A DNA stretch of 64,000 nucleotides from Winogradskya consettensis. GTDB lineage: Bacteria; Actinomycetota; Actinomycetes; Mycobacteriales; Micromonosporaceae. A model generated the notes under the pieces. The model worked only from the letters and a program-made list of their open reading frames with translations. It had not been told where the DNA came from and searched no databases. Shown here one piece after another: positions 27,331 through 35,746 of this stretch; the stretch's first letter is position 1, and each line of letters starts with the position of its first letter. The DNA is taken from NCBI RefSeq assembly GCF_018332715.1, contig NZ_BOQP01000027.1, forward strand, positions 1-64,000. Direction: 5' to 3'. The position numbers were made by a program, and so were the translations under genes.

Positions 27331-28770
27331 ATGAGCAGCACGGAATACGACGTCGTCATCATCGGTGCGGGTCCGGTCGGGGAGAACGTCGCCGACCGCC
27401 TGGTCCAGGGCGGTCTCACCGCCGCGATCGTCGAGCGGGAACTGGTCGGCGGGGAGTGTTCCTACTGGGCCTGCATGCCGACCAAGGCATTGCTGCGCAG
27501 CACCGCCGCGCTGCGGGCCGCCCGGCAGGTGCCGGGTGCGCGTGAAGCGGTGACCGGCACCGTGGACGCGGCCGCGGTCCTGGCCCGCCGCGACGCGTTC
27601 GCGTCGCACTGGAAGGACGACGGTCAGGTCAGCTGGCTGGAATCGGCCGGGATCGTCCTGCACCGCGGCCAGGGCCGGATCGTGTCCACCGGTGCGGTCG
27701 AGGTGACCGGTGACGACGGTGCCACCACGACGTTGACGGCGCGGCACGCGGTGGTCATCGCGACCGGGAGCAGCGCATTACTGCCTGACATTCCCGGTCT
27801 GCTCGAGGCGTCACCCTGGACGAGCCGGGAGGCGGCCGCGGCGAGCACGGTTCCCGGCCGGCTCGCGATCATCGGTGGCGGCGTGGTGGGGACGGAGATG
27901 GCGACCGCCTTCTCCGCGCTCGGCTCGGCGGTGACGGTACTGGCTCGCGACGGCGTGCTGCCCCGGTCGGAACCGTTCGCCGGAGAGCGGGTCACCGAGT
28001 CACTGCGGGAATCGGGTGTCTCGGTACGCCTCGGTGCCGAGGTCGCCTCCGTGAAACGCGACGACGCCGGGACGGTGCACATCACGCTGACCGACGGCGA
28101 CCACGTCGAGGCCGACGAGATCCTGGTCGCGATCGGGCGTACGCCGAACACCCGGGACATCGGCCTCGACCGCGTCGGGCTGAAGCCGGGAGACTGGTTG
28201 AAGGTCGACGACACCCTGCGCGCCCTGGACGGCGACGGCGTGCTCGCCGGTGAGGGCCGGCTCTACGCGGCCGGCGACGTCAACCGGCGGGTGCTGCTGA
28301 CCCATCAGGGCAAGTACCAGGCCCGCGCCGTGGGCGACGTGATCGTGGCCCGGGCGAAGGGCGAGAAGGTTGAGGACGGCCCGTGGGGCCGGCATGTCGC
28401 CACGGCCGACGAGCGCGCGGTGCCGCAGGTGGTGTTCACCGATCCGGAGGTCGCTTCGGTGGGCCTGACCGCTGCCGCAGCCATGGCCGCCGGCCTGCGA
28501 ACCCGGGTCGTCGACTACGACCTGGGCGGGGTGGCAGGCTCCTCCCTGCACGCCGAGGGCTACAAGGGACACGCGCGGATGGTCGTCGACGAGGACCGCA
28601 AGGTGATCGTCGGCTTCACGCTGGCCGGTCCGGACGTCGCGGAACTGATCCACGCGGCGACGATCGCGGTCGTCGGTGAGGTTCCGCTGGACCGGCTCTG
28701 GCACGCCGTTCCGGCGTTCCCCACCATCAGTGAGGTCTGGCTGCGGCTGCTCGAAGCGTACGGCCGCTGA
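27331..28770 (+). CDS. FAD-dependent pyridine nucleotide-disulfide oxidoreductase
   Basis: 479 residues of the lipoamide dehydrogenase/mercuric reductase type. It has the FAD motif VVIIGAGPVGENVA, redox disulfide GGECSYWACMPTK (Cys-x4-Cys), the NAD(P) motif AIIGGGVVGTEMA, the second FAD motif LYAAGDV, and the C-terminal dimerisation domain ending FPTISEVW. The usual HPT of dihydrolipoamide dehydrogenases reads FPT here, so the base His is missing or shifted, and a quinone or mercury-like substrate is possible. ATG 27331 lies two bases after the membrane-protein stop. It contains a TTA codon at 27778. Confidence 0.93.
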   Translation: MSSTEYDVVIIGAGPVGENVADRLVQGGLTAAIVERELVGGECSYWACMPTKALLRSTAALRAARQVPGAREAVTGTVDAAAVLARRDAFASHWKDDGQVSWLESAGIVLHRGQGRIVSTGAVEVTGDDGATTTLTARHAVVIATGSSALLPDIPGLLEASPWTSREAAAASTVPGRLAIIGGGVVGTEMATAFSALGSAVTVLARDGVLPRSEPFAGERVTESLRESGVSVRLGAEVASVKRDDAGTVHITLTDGDHVEADEILVAIGRTPNTRDIGLDRVGLKPGDWLKVDDTLRALDGDGVLAGEGRLYAAGDVNRRVLLTHQGKYQARAVGDVIVARAKGEKVEDGPWGRHVATADERAVPQVVFTDPEVASVGLTAAAAMAAGLRTRVVDYDLGGVAGSSLHAEGYKGHARMVVDEDRKVIVGFTLAGPDVAELIHAATIAVVGEVPLDRLWHAVPAFPTISEVWLRLLEAYGR

Positions 28771-28808
28771 GTTCTGCAATGAGTACTTCGACCCGTAAGG
28801 AGAGCACC

Positions 28809-29111
28809 ATGCCCACCAAGATCACGCTGATCATCGACAATCCCGCGGATGCCGGCAGGTTCGAGGCCATCTACGCGGAGGTGAAGGAGGCCGCTGCGAC
28901 CCTTCCGAAGCTCCAGCGGCTCGAGTCGGCCAAGGTGTGGCCGAAGGAGGACGGCACCGAGACCCCCGCGTACCGGACGCTCGACCTGTACTTCGACAGC
29001 TACGAGGACGCCTCCGCCGCGGTCACCACGCCCATCGCCGGCGCGTTCTTCGGTGCGCTGGTGAAGTCGCAGGTGCCGTTCAAGGGGCTCTTCTGCGACA
29101 TCGAGAAGTAG
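28809..29111 (+). CDS. EthD-family protein
   Basis: 100 residues from ATG 28809, preceded by AAGGAG. Patterns ITLIIDNPADAGRFEAIYAEV and the C-terminal PFKGLFCDIEK match the ferredoxin-like EthD fold, found with oxidative degradation or quinone-type pathways. Its exact job is unknown. It closes the operon controlled from 26633-26754. The next gene is the second TetR on the opposite strand, converging at 29147. Confidence 0.8.
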   Translation: MPTKITLIIDNPADAGRFEAIYAEVKEAAATLPKLQRLESAKVWPKEDGTETPAYRTLDLYFDSYEDASAAVTTPIAGAFFGALVKSQVPFKGLFCDIEK

Positions 29112-29146
29112 CCGGCCGCGATCGAGAAGTGGCCGGACGGGCCTGG

Positions 29147-29734
29147 TCAGCGCTTGGAGTGGGTGCTGACCAGGCCCTCGATGCCGTCCAGGAAGGTCTC
29201 GGACACCAGCGCCGGATCGAAGAGGCAGCCGGCGGCCATGGCACCGTCGCGGAGCATCACGTAGTGGTGGGCGGCCGCCTCCGACCGCTCCTGTTTGACC
29301 TGCGCCAGCAGGGAGTGGAGCGTGTCCTGGAACCACGTCCGGTGGGCGATGATCTGCTGGTGCACGGGATGGTCGCCGGCGGGATATTCCGCGGCGGCGT
29401 TCAGGAAGGCGCAGCCGCGGAAGCCCGGCGACTGTATCTGGTGCGCGATCGACCCGGCGATCGCGAGGAGAGCGTCGGCGGGTGCGGGGTTGGCGGCGAT
29501 GGCCGCGTCGATCCCCTCGCGATCCATCCGGTGGACTTCGCGCAGGTAGGCGAGGACGAGATCCTCTTTGCCCGGGAAGTGCCGGTAGAAGGTTGCCCGG
29601 GTCACCTTGGCCTCGCTGATGACCCGTTCGACGCCGACCGAGTGGATGCCCTCCGCGTAGAAGATCTGCGTGGCGGTGGCGAGGAGTCGAAGTCGCGCCT
29701 CGGACGGGCGGGTGCCGGGTGCGGCGTGGGTCAT
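29147..29734 (-). CDS. TetR-family repressor 2 (paralogue of the gene at 26028)
   Basis: 195 residues from ATG 29734 (MTHAAPGTRPSEA). The recognition region VTRATFYRHFPGKEDLVLAY is identical to that of repressor 1 except I to V, so both should read the same DNA site. The ligand part is also similar (GFRGCAFLNAAAEYPAGDHPVHQ). Only a weak half-site (GGAACGTT, 29752) lies in front of it. It may cross-regulate both membrane-protein promoters. Confidence 0.92.
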   Translation of the reverse strand: MTHAAPGTRPSEARLRLLATATQIFYAEGIHSVGVERVISEAKVTRATFYRHFPGKEDLVLAYLREVHRMDREGIDAAIAANPAPADALLAIAGSIAHQIQSPGFRGCAFLNAAAEYPAGDHPVHQQIIAHRTWFQDTLHSLLAQVKQERSEAAAHHYVMLRDGAMAAGCLFDPALVSETFLDGIEGLVSTHSKR

Positions 29735-29771
29735 GCCGCCATGGTAACGAGCGGAACGTTGGGCGTACCTG

Positions 29772-29941
29772 TCAGCGCACTTTGCGGATCCGGGTGACGC
29801 TGAGGGCGTCGAGGATGCCGAACAGGGCGCCACTGAGGAACAGGCCGGGGTAGCCGAAGGCCGCGATGACTCCGGGGGCGTCGGCGGGCAGCAGCACCTG
29901 GGGAGTGACTGCGCGAGGAAGGCGGCGCCGACGATCCTCAC
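29772..29941 (-). pseudogene. Frameshifted tail of a small membrane protein
   Basis: On the minus strand one frame gives RIVGAAFLAQSL and, after a frame change, the next reads VLLPADAPGVIAAFGYPGLF then LSGALFGILDALSVTRIRKVR and stops at 29772. The join makes one sensible hydrophobic C-terminus, so this looks like the broken end of a lost gene. No 5' part is present before the next gene at 29950. Family unknown. Confidence 0.5.
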
Positions 29942-29949
29942 CCTGAGGA

Positions 29950-31146
29950 TCAGCCCGGCTGCCTGACCAACGGTGCCTCCGTGGTCGCTTCGGTTTCGCG
30001 CGTGCGCCGGGGACAGGTGGCCAGGAGGCGGGCGCTGGTGCGGGGGCCTCTCCGGTGGCTCGGCGCCACGTGCCGCCGGGGGAGGGCTGCGGCCGGGCGG
30101 CCGGGGCGGAGCCGGAGCTGCAGCCAGAACAGCCAGCCGGCGCCGATGATGAAGCCGAGGCTGACGATCCGGTACAGCACGATGACCGCGATCGCCGCGG
30201 GCAGCGTCGCGCCGCCCGCCATAAGGCCGATCAGCAGGGCGCTGTCGATGACGCCCAGGCCACCGGGCACCACGGTCACCGATCCGGCCGCCATCGCCGC
30301 GCAGAAAGCGAGCAGGACCGCCAGGGGTGACAGCGACTGCTCACCGGCCGCCCGGAAGCACAGCCATAGCGCCGCGGCGTCGAAGAGCCAGTTGAGCAGG
30401 GCGTCCGCGCCGGCGGCCACACCCGCGGCCGGGCGCAGCTTCGCGGCCCCGAGTTGGTCGACGAAGCCGGCGATGCGGTCGTGCCCCTCACCGGCCGGAC
30501 GCCGGCGCAGGCGGTTGACGGCCGCGATCGGGCGGCGCACCAGTGACTCGGCCGCTCCCGGGTGGGCGACCAGGTGCCGTACGCCGGCGATGATCGCCGC
30601 TGCGGTGCCCAGCAGGACAGCGAGGTTGACCCACGAGGCCGCACCGCCGGACACGAACGCGACCCCGGCGGTGATCGTGGCCAGCGCGGCGGCGGACAGG
30701 ATCCCGGAGAGCGCGATGGCCCAGGAGGCGACGGCGGGGCTGGCACCGAAGCGGCGCATCTGCTGGTAGTTGAGCCGGGTGGAGAAGGCCGGGCCGCCGG
30801 GCAGGGTTTCGTTGAGGGAGTGGGCCGCGTAGGCGAGCCGCAGGTTGTCGCCGTAGGAGGAGCGGACCCCGGCCGAGTGCAACAGCCGCCGTTGCATTCG
30901 GGCGTACGCGCTCATGGCGGCCACTTCGGCGAGGATCACCAATGCGAGCCAGCCGAGGTGCGGCATCCGCAGTTGCTGCAGGGCCGCCGCGAGTGACGAG
31001 CGGCCGATCACGAGCTCGGCCGTGACCAATGCCGCTACGGCCCCGATCCCGATCGGCCGCAGCCATCGGCGCCACCGGATGCTCCCGGCGGGCAGTTCGA
31101 TCGTCGTCACGTGCGGCTCCTGACCTTGACCAGCAACGGTGATCAA
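29950..31146 (-). CDS. LPG-synthase/AglD-type integral membrane protein
   Basis: 398 residues with about eight hydrophobic segments. Conserved features of the lysylphosphatidylglycerol synthase TM (UPF0104/AglD-like) family are visible: LNETLPGGPAFSTRLNYQQMRRFG in the first half, and GSVTVVPGGLGVIDSALLIGLM plus ALIVLYRI-type helices (VIVLYRIVSLGF) near the end. Members move or modify lipids or glycosyl carriers in the membrane. The charged C-terminal tail is cytoplasmic by composition. Start is uncertain: GTG codons downstream of ATG 31146 are possible. Confidence 0.82.
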   Translation of the reverse strand: MITVAGQGQEPHVTTIELPAGSIRWRRWLRPIGIGAVAALVTAELVIGRSSLAAALQQLRMPHLGWLALVILAEVAAMSAYARMQRRLLHSAGVRSSYGDNLRLAYAAHSLNETLPGGPAFSTRLNYQQMRRFGASPAVASWAIALSGILSAAALATITAGVAFVSGGAASWVNLAVLLGTAAAIIAGVRHLVAHPGAAESLVRRPIAAVNRLRRRPAGEGHDRIAGFVDQLGAAKLRPAAGVAAGADALLNWLFDAAALWLCFRAAGEQSLSPLAVLLAFCAAMAAGSVTVVPGGLGVIDSALLIGLMAGGATLPAAIAVIVLYRIVSLGFIIGAGWLFWLQLRLRPGRPAAALPRRHVAPSHRRGPRTSARLLATCPRRTRETEATTEAPLVRQPG

Positions 31147-31209
31147 GAACGAACTGCGGCGATGTATTCCCTGATCAGCGCTGTGTCGTAGCCCACGCGC
31201 GTGGGGGAT

Positions 31210-31275
31210 AGAACGTTCGGTCTTGACAAGCGGCTCGCCGGGTCGACATGCTTTGTGCGACAGAACGTTCCGTCT
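31210..31275. promoter_or_regulatory. Two operator copies upstream of the second membrane-protein gene
   Basis: AGAACGTTCGGTCT (31210) and AGAACGTTCCGTCT (31262) match the sites at 26633-26754. TTGACA at 31223 again abuts the first site, with a -10-like element 18 bp on. The first site is identical to the 26689 copy base for base. Confidence 0.75.
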
Positions 31276-31298
31276 TTGTAGGGATCGAGAGGGTCATC

Positions 31299-31859
31299 GT
31301 GACCATCACTGCTGCTTCGCCCGGCATCTCCCAGACCGCGTCCGCACTTCGGCGGCTGTACTTCGTCCGGGCCGCGTTCGCGATCGTGTGGGCCGTCGTG
31401 ACGACGGTGACCACCAAGGACGTCGGCCCGCTCTCGGTGACGCTGTTCGTCCTCTACCCGCTGTTCGACGTCGGCGCCGCCGTCTACGACGCGCGCTCGT
31501 CACGCAGGACCGGCTCGCCGACCCTGCTGTACGTGAACATGGCGGTCAGCACGCTCACCGCCATCGGCCTCGCTGTCGCCGCGGCGTCCGGTGCGGCGGC
31601 GATGCTGGGCGTATGGGGTGCGTGGGCGATCGTGGCCGGCGCGGTTCAGCTGGTCGTGGCCATCACCCGCCGCAGCATGGGCGGCCAGTGGCCGATGATC
31701 ATCAGCGGCGGCATCTCGGTGCTGGCCGGTGCGAACTTCCTCATCCGGGCCGCCGGGGAGAACCCGCAGCTGGGTCAGGCCGCCGGCTACGCGGTCCCGG
31801 GCGCCATCTTCTTCCTCATCTCGGCCATCCGGCTCGGTCGTGCCGCGAAGGGCAACTGA
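31299..31859 (+). CDS. Small multi-span membrane protein of unknown function, copy 2
   Basis: 186 residues from GTG 31299 after GAGAGGG; same length as the copy at 26769 and alike throughout (ITAASPGISQTASALRRLYF, LYVNMAVSTLTAIGLAVAAASG, MGGQWPMIISGGISVLAGA, RLGRAAKGN). Unlike copy 1 it stands alone, with no oxidoreductase behind it. Function unknown. Confidence 0.85.
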   Translation: MTITAASPGISQTASALRRLYFVRAAFAIVWAVVTTVTTKDVGPLSVTLFVLYPLFDVGAAVYDARSSRRTGSPTLLYVNMAVSTLTAIGLAVAAASGAAAMLGVWGAWAIVAGAVQLVVAITRRSMGGQWPMIISGGISVLAGANFLIRAAGENPQLGQAAGYAVPGAIFFLISAIRLGRAAKGN

Positions 31860-32031
31860 CGCCGCGGCCTGGACGTCCGGCCGGTGCCGCTATCTCGTCG
31901 GCGAAGAACCGGCCGATGCGACTGATGAGCTCGCCTTGAAGACCATGACCGCCCATTCCTTGCCGGGCCTCGACAGTGGCACGGGGTGACCGGCACCGGC
32001 AGGGATTGACACTCCTTCCTAAAGTGGCCGG

Positions 32032-32109
32032 GTGAATCGCGCAGAACTGGCCGACTTCCTGCGCCGGCGGCAGACGTTGCTGGTCCTCATACCAGGGAGC
32101 CAGGCATGA
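32032..32109 (+). pseudogene. N-terminal scrap of an XRE/MmyB-type regulator
   Basis: GTG 32032 encodes VNRAELADFLRRRQTLL, which is how many actinomycete HTH regulators of the MmyB type begin, then nine unrelated codons and a stop at 32107. The HTH itself is gone. The stop overlaps the start of the next gene. The stretch 31860-32031 shows nothing else. Confidence 0.45.
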
Positions 32110-32543
32110 GGACCTACGACACCTCGCCAAGGTCTCGCAACTGGAGCCAGATAGCGATCTTCGTGGTGCCGGCCTTTCTGGTGCTGGGCACCGTCGCTTA
32201 CGGCATCAACTACGTCGCGAACAAGCGCCTGCGCCCGACCGCTGCCTCGGCCGCGGACTGCCGGCTCGCCCAGAAGATGTTCGACAAGGCCGCGGCCTTC
32301 CCCGTCGGTGACGCCGCCGCCGCCGAGGTCTGGGAGACGCAGATCCGTCAGTACGCCCCCGGCCGGTTCGAGAACGACGGCGTCGCCACGCAGGTCCTGC
32401 GCTACACGATGTGGGCGCGGACCGAGGCCGCCGGGGGCACCGACCGGCCCGAGGCGGGCGTACTGGACGACATCGACAAGGAAGCACACGGCCACTGCGA
32501 CGACAGCGGTGTCGAGATCACCATCAAGAAGCTCACTTTCTGA
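32106..32543 (+). CDS. Hypothetical single-span membrane protein
   Basis: 145 residues: a short basic N terminus, one membrane helix (about 15-37, IAIFVVPAFLVLGTVAYGIN), then a soluble domain outside with two cysteines (ADCRLAQ and GHCDDSG). No family recognised. The two Cys could form a disulfide. It ends 22 bases before the end of the convergent GGDEF-EAL gene. Confidence 0.7.
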   Translation: MRTYDTSPRSRNWSQIAIFVVPAFLVLGTVAYGINYVANKRLRPTAASAADCRLAQKMFDKAAAFPVGDAAAAEVWETQIRQYAPGRFENDGVATQVLRYTMWARTEAAGGTDRPEAGVLDDIDKEAHGHCDDSGVEITIKKLTF

Positions 32544-32564
32544 GGTACGTCGTCCACTCTCTCG

Positions 32565-34916
32565 CTAGGGACGAGAAAGCCGCATCTCGGGTTCGCTGAG
32601 CCGTGCTGACAGATCCGCGGCCGGCATCGGCCGGTCGTAGAAATAGCCCTGGGCGTACCGGTAGCCCAGCCGGTACAGGGCATCGGCCTGCTCGGCGGTC
32701 TCCACCCCTTCGGCGACCGCGCGCAGGGAGAGCCCGTTGCTGAGGTGGATGAGCGCCTCGGCGACCACGGCCTGCTGGCCACCCTGGGTGACATCGTCGA
32801 CGAATGACTTGTCGACCTTCAAGGTGTCGACGGGACAGGTGCGCAGGAGCCCGAGGGACGAGTGCCCGGTGCCGAAATCGTCCAGGGCGATGGTGACCCC
32901 GAGGGCTTTGATCGCGTGCAGCTCGTTCAGCGCGGTGCCACCGTCGAAGACAGCGGTCTCGGTGACCTCGATGGTGAGCCGATCCGGTGCCAGACCGGTC
33001 TGCTGCAACACGGCGGCGACGTCGGTGGCGAAGCCCGCCTCGCGCAGCTGACGGGCGGAGACGTTGACGCTGACGGTGTGCGGAGCCCGGTCGCCGAGTT
33101 CCTGCTGCCACCGGACGGCCTGGCGGCAGGCTTCGCCGAGGATCCAGGCGCCGAGCGGCACGATCAGCCCGGTACGTTCAGCGGCGGGAATGAAGTCGAC
33201 GGGGCCGACCGGGCCGCGCTGCGGATGGTTCCATCGGATGAGCGCTTCGACGCCGTACAGGTGACCGCCGGCCATGGCCACGATCGGCTGGTAGACCAGG
33301 TGCAACTGGCCGGTGTCCATGGCCACCCTCAGGTCGGCGGCGATCCGGGCCTGTTCGGCGCCGTGCCGGTCCATGTCGGGGGTATAGACGACGTAGCGGC
33401 CGCGGCCCTGGCTCTTCGCCTCGTACATGGCGACGTCGGCCCGGCGGAGCAGTTCATCCGCGGTACCGGCGCCGTTACCGGCCGGTGCGAGACCGATGCT
33501 GGCCTCGACGACCAGGTCGTGCCCGCAGGCCGAGACCGGGCGCCGCAGCTGCTCGGTGAGGCGGATCAGGGCGGCTTCGTGGTCGGCGGTGCTGCCGGTA
33601 CGCAGGAGCAGGACGTACTCGTCGCCGCCGAGCCGGGCCACGGTGGTGCCCGGCGGCACGTGCGCGCTGAGTCGGGCCGCGACGGCGGTGAGCAGGGCGT
33701 CCCCGACGGCGTGGCCGAGGTCATCATTAATGATCTTGAAGTTGTCCAGGTCGATCAGGGCGATGCCGACCGCCGCCGGGTCGGCGTCGAGGGCTTCGGC
33801 GGTGTCCCGATCGAGGGCGACGCGGTTCGCCAGCCCGGTGAGAACGTCGTGGGTCGCCTGATGGGTGAGCTGCTGCTGGTATTCGCCGAGCTCGTGCAGC
33901 CGGACGTCGAGATGCGTCACCAGGGCAGCGTTGTCACGAAGTGTCATCATCTGGCGGGCGGCGACCAGAACGGTCACGATGACCGCCCCGATCGCGACGG
34001 CGAACATGTCATCGGTACGGTCATGTGCGCTGATCAGCAGCAACGTCCCGGTGGACAGCACAGCGGCGTACGGCATGATGCTCGGGCGTCGCGACAGCGG
34101 CCTCGACGCCGGCGGGGGCTGGTGTGCCGCACGCAGTTGCCGGTCCACGGCCAGACACAGCACCAGACACACGATCGGGATCAGTACCGGCCCGTTGGCG
34201 ACCCCGGGAAACGCGGCGAGCAAGGGGGCGGTGGCCCCGCCGCCGGCGCCGATCGCACCGGTCAGCCCGAGCAGGTGCAGGGCGCGTCGGTCGATCGCCC
34301 CGGTGCCGGTGAAGGCGACCTTGACGAAGGCGAAGACGCAGATGAACCCGCCGCCGATGACGGCCAGCTCCGACCAGGTCCCGGCGAGACCACCGGCCAC
34401 CCAGGTCGGGTAGAGCAGGTGCCAGCTGAACGTCAGCACGGTGACGATGACCGTGGCGATGTCCAGTCCGAAGCGGGTCCATTCGGCGCGCGAGCGGCGG
34501 GTGCCCGGGATGCGGAGCAGTCCGATCATCATCACCAGCAGCCCGGCCAGGTAGATGCCCGACGTGAGCCCGCTGACCTGGTTGCTGTAGCCCGCGGTGA
34601 GGTAGTCGTAGCCGTTGCTCAGCGACCCGAGGCCGATGAGGGTCACGCCCACGGCGACGTAACGCCAGAAATACCGGCGTGGCATGTCCTCGGTCTGTGG
34701 GGTTCCGGCCCGCCAGGCGCCCCAGGCAGCGATGAGCACGGCTGTCATCGGCATCGCCCAGCCGATCGCCGGCGGATCGTGGCGCACCAGCGCGACGACG
34801 AACCAGATCACCGAGAGGCCGGCGACCCCGGCGGAGACCGCCACGTTGGTGGCCGGACGCCATCGGGGCGCGGTGAGCGGGTCCTGATTCGTCGATGGGG
34901 GCTCCGCACCGTTCAC
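32565..34916 (-). CDS. Membrane GGDEF-EAL protein (cyclic-di-GMP turnover)
   Basis: 783 residues. About nine or ten hydrophobic segments (25-330) form a membrane sensor region. The GGDEF domain (about 355-515) has RLGGDEYVLLL, a D-E-Y variant of the active-site motif compatible with activity. The EAL domain (about 525-775) keeps the catalytic set: EALIRW, SVNVSARQL, EVTETAVFD, DDFGTGHSSL, DKSFV and AEGVET. So it could both make and cleave cyclic di-GMP. It is monocistronic. A decayed GGDEF gene lies 13 kb away and is unrelated in position. Confidence 0.94.
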   Translation of the reverse strand: MNGAEPPSTNQDPLTAPRWRPATNVAVSAGVAGLSVIWFVVALVRHDPPAIGWAMPMTAVLIAAWGAWRAGTPQTEDMPRRYFWRYVAVGVTLIGLGSLSNGYDYLTAGYSNQVSGLTSGIYLAGLLVMMIGLLRIPGTRRSRAEWTRFGLDIATVIVTVLTFSWHLLYPTWVAGGLAGTWSELAVIGGGFICVFAFVKVAFTGTGAIDRRALHLLGLTGAIGAGGGATAPLLAAFPGVANGPVLIPIVCLVLCLAVDRQLRAAHQPPPASRPLSRRPSIMPYAAVLSTGTLLLISAHDRTDDMFAVAIGAVIVTVLVAARQMMTLRDNAALVTHLDVRLHELGEYQQQLTHQATHDVLTGLANRVALDRDTAEALDADPAAVGIALIDLDNFKIINDDLGHAVGDALLTAVAARLSAHVPPGTTVARLGGDEYVLLLRTGSTADHEAALIRLTEQLRRPVSACGHDLVVEASIGLAPAGNGAGTADELLRRADVAMYEAKSQGRGRYVVYTPDMDRHGAEQARIAADLRVAMDTGQLHLVYQPIVAMAGGHLYGVEALIRWNHPQRGPVGPVDFIPAAERTGLIVPLGAWILGEACRQAVRWQQELGDRAPHTVSVNVSARQLREAGFATDVAAVLQQTGLAPDRLTIEVTETAVFDGGTALNELHAIKALGVTIALDDFGTGHSSLGLLRTCPVDTLKVDKSFVDDVTQGGQQAVVAEALIHLSNGLSLRAVAEGVETAEQADALYRLGYRYAQGYFYDRPMPAADLSARLSEPEMRLSRP

Positions 34917-35011
34917 GATGGGTTTATCGACCCGAACCGGTCCCAGATGAGGCCGGTTCCCTAAGGGATCTGACTAGCGGTGCTCGTGGGGCCCGATGGC
35001 GCCGGCCACGA

Positions 35012-35551
35012 TCAGCTCGGGGAACTGGTCGCGGGGGTAGAAGCGACGGTGAGAGCCTCACTTCGGCCATCGAGGTCACCGGCGTTCTTCGGCCGGCGAG
35101 TCGGTGCTGCGGGTGACGATTGACGCCATCTGAGTAGTCCTGTGAGTTCCTGCTCGACGCCCTGCGCCCACTGCGCGCCGAGTGAGCCCGGCCCCGGCCA
35201 AGCGGAAATTGCCGCTGACAATGCGGCGGCCTGGCTTTCGGTGACGCGCCGTTGGACGATCTCGTCGATCCACGCCGCGACGTCGATGCCGGCAGCGACA
35301 TCGCTACCGGCGAGCAACCATAATTCGACGAAGGTGCCGGCGAGGACACCCGCGAGGCGATGCCGGTCCGCCACCTGACGTCGTAGAACGGATGACACCC
35401 GGCCGGAACAGCGGTCGAACAACTCGGAGGACGCGTCACGGTCGTTGTCGGCGATCCTGCGGATCAGCCACCGCAGTCGCTGCGGGTCACTGTCCGGTTC
35501 GCAGGACCGGGGAACACGGAAATCGGAACGACAAGCCAGCATTGGCACCAA
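35012..35551 (-). CDS. Sigma-70 region 2-like protein lacking region 4
   Basis: 179 residues. Residues about 25-120 (LIRRIADNDRDASSELFDRC, RLAGVLAGTFVELWLLAGSD, AAWIDEIVQRRVTESQAA) follow the helix pattern of ECF sigma region 2. The rest is low-complexity and has no region 4 HTH, so it cannot act as a normal sigma factor. It could be a decayed sigma gene or a regulatory mimic. Start is uncertain (GTG 35551 or ATG 35545). Flanking 34917-35011 and 35552-35746 show no gene I can support. Confidence 0.5.
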   Translation of the reverse strand: MVPMLACRSDFRVPRSCEPDSDPQRLRWLIRRIADNDRDASSELFDRCSGRVSSVLRRQVADRHRLAGVLAGTFVELWLLAGSDVAAGIDVAAWIDEIVQRRVTESQAAALSAAISAWPGPGSLGAQWAQGVEQELTGLLRWRQSSPAAPTRRPKNAGDLDGRSEALTVASTPATSSPS

Positions 35552-35746
35552 GAACTCCCGGGCGACGTAAGACGTACGCCGCCGGGGTCTGAGGCGACCG
35601 ACCGCGGGCTTTGGGCCCGCGCTGCCGGAAACGCTACGACATCACCGACATGGGCAGTAGTCCTGCCACGAACGAGCGACTTGCCCCGCGAAACCCCCTG
35701 TGCGGCTGGTCGACGAGCCTCGCCGGTCATTACGCCGGGTGAGCGG

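Noticed and set aside
32862-34964. 700-codon plus-strand frame opposite the GGDEF-EAL gene
   Set aside because: Composition is antisense-like, and the minus strand carries a full set of GGDEF and EAL motifs.
35464-35730. 88-codon minus-strand frame before the sigma-like gene
   Set aside because: No motif, no convincing ribosome site, antisense-like composition.
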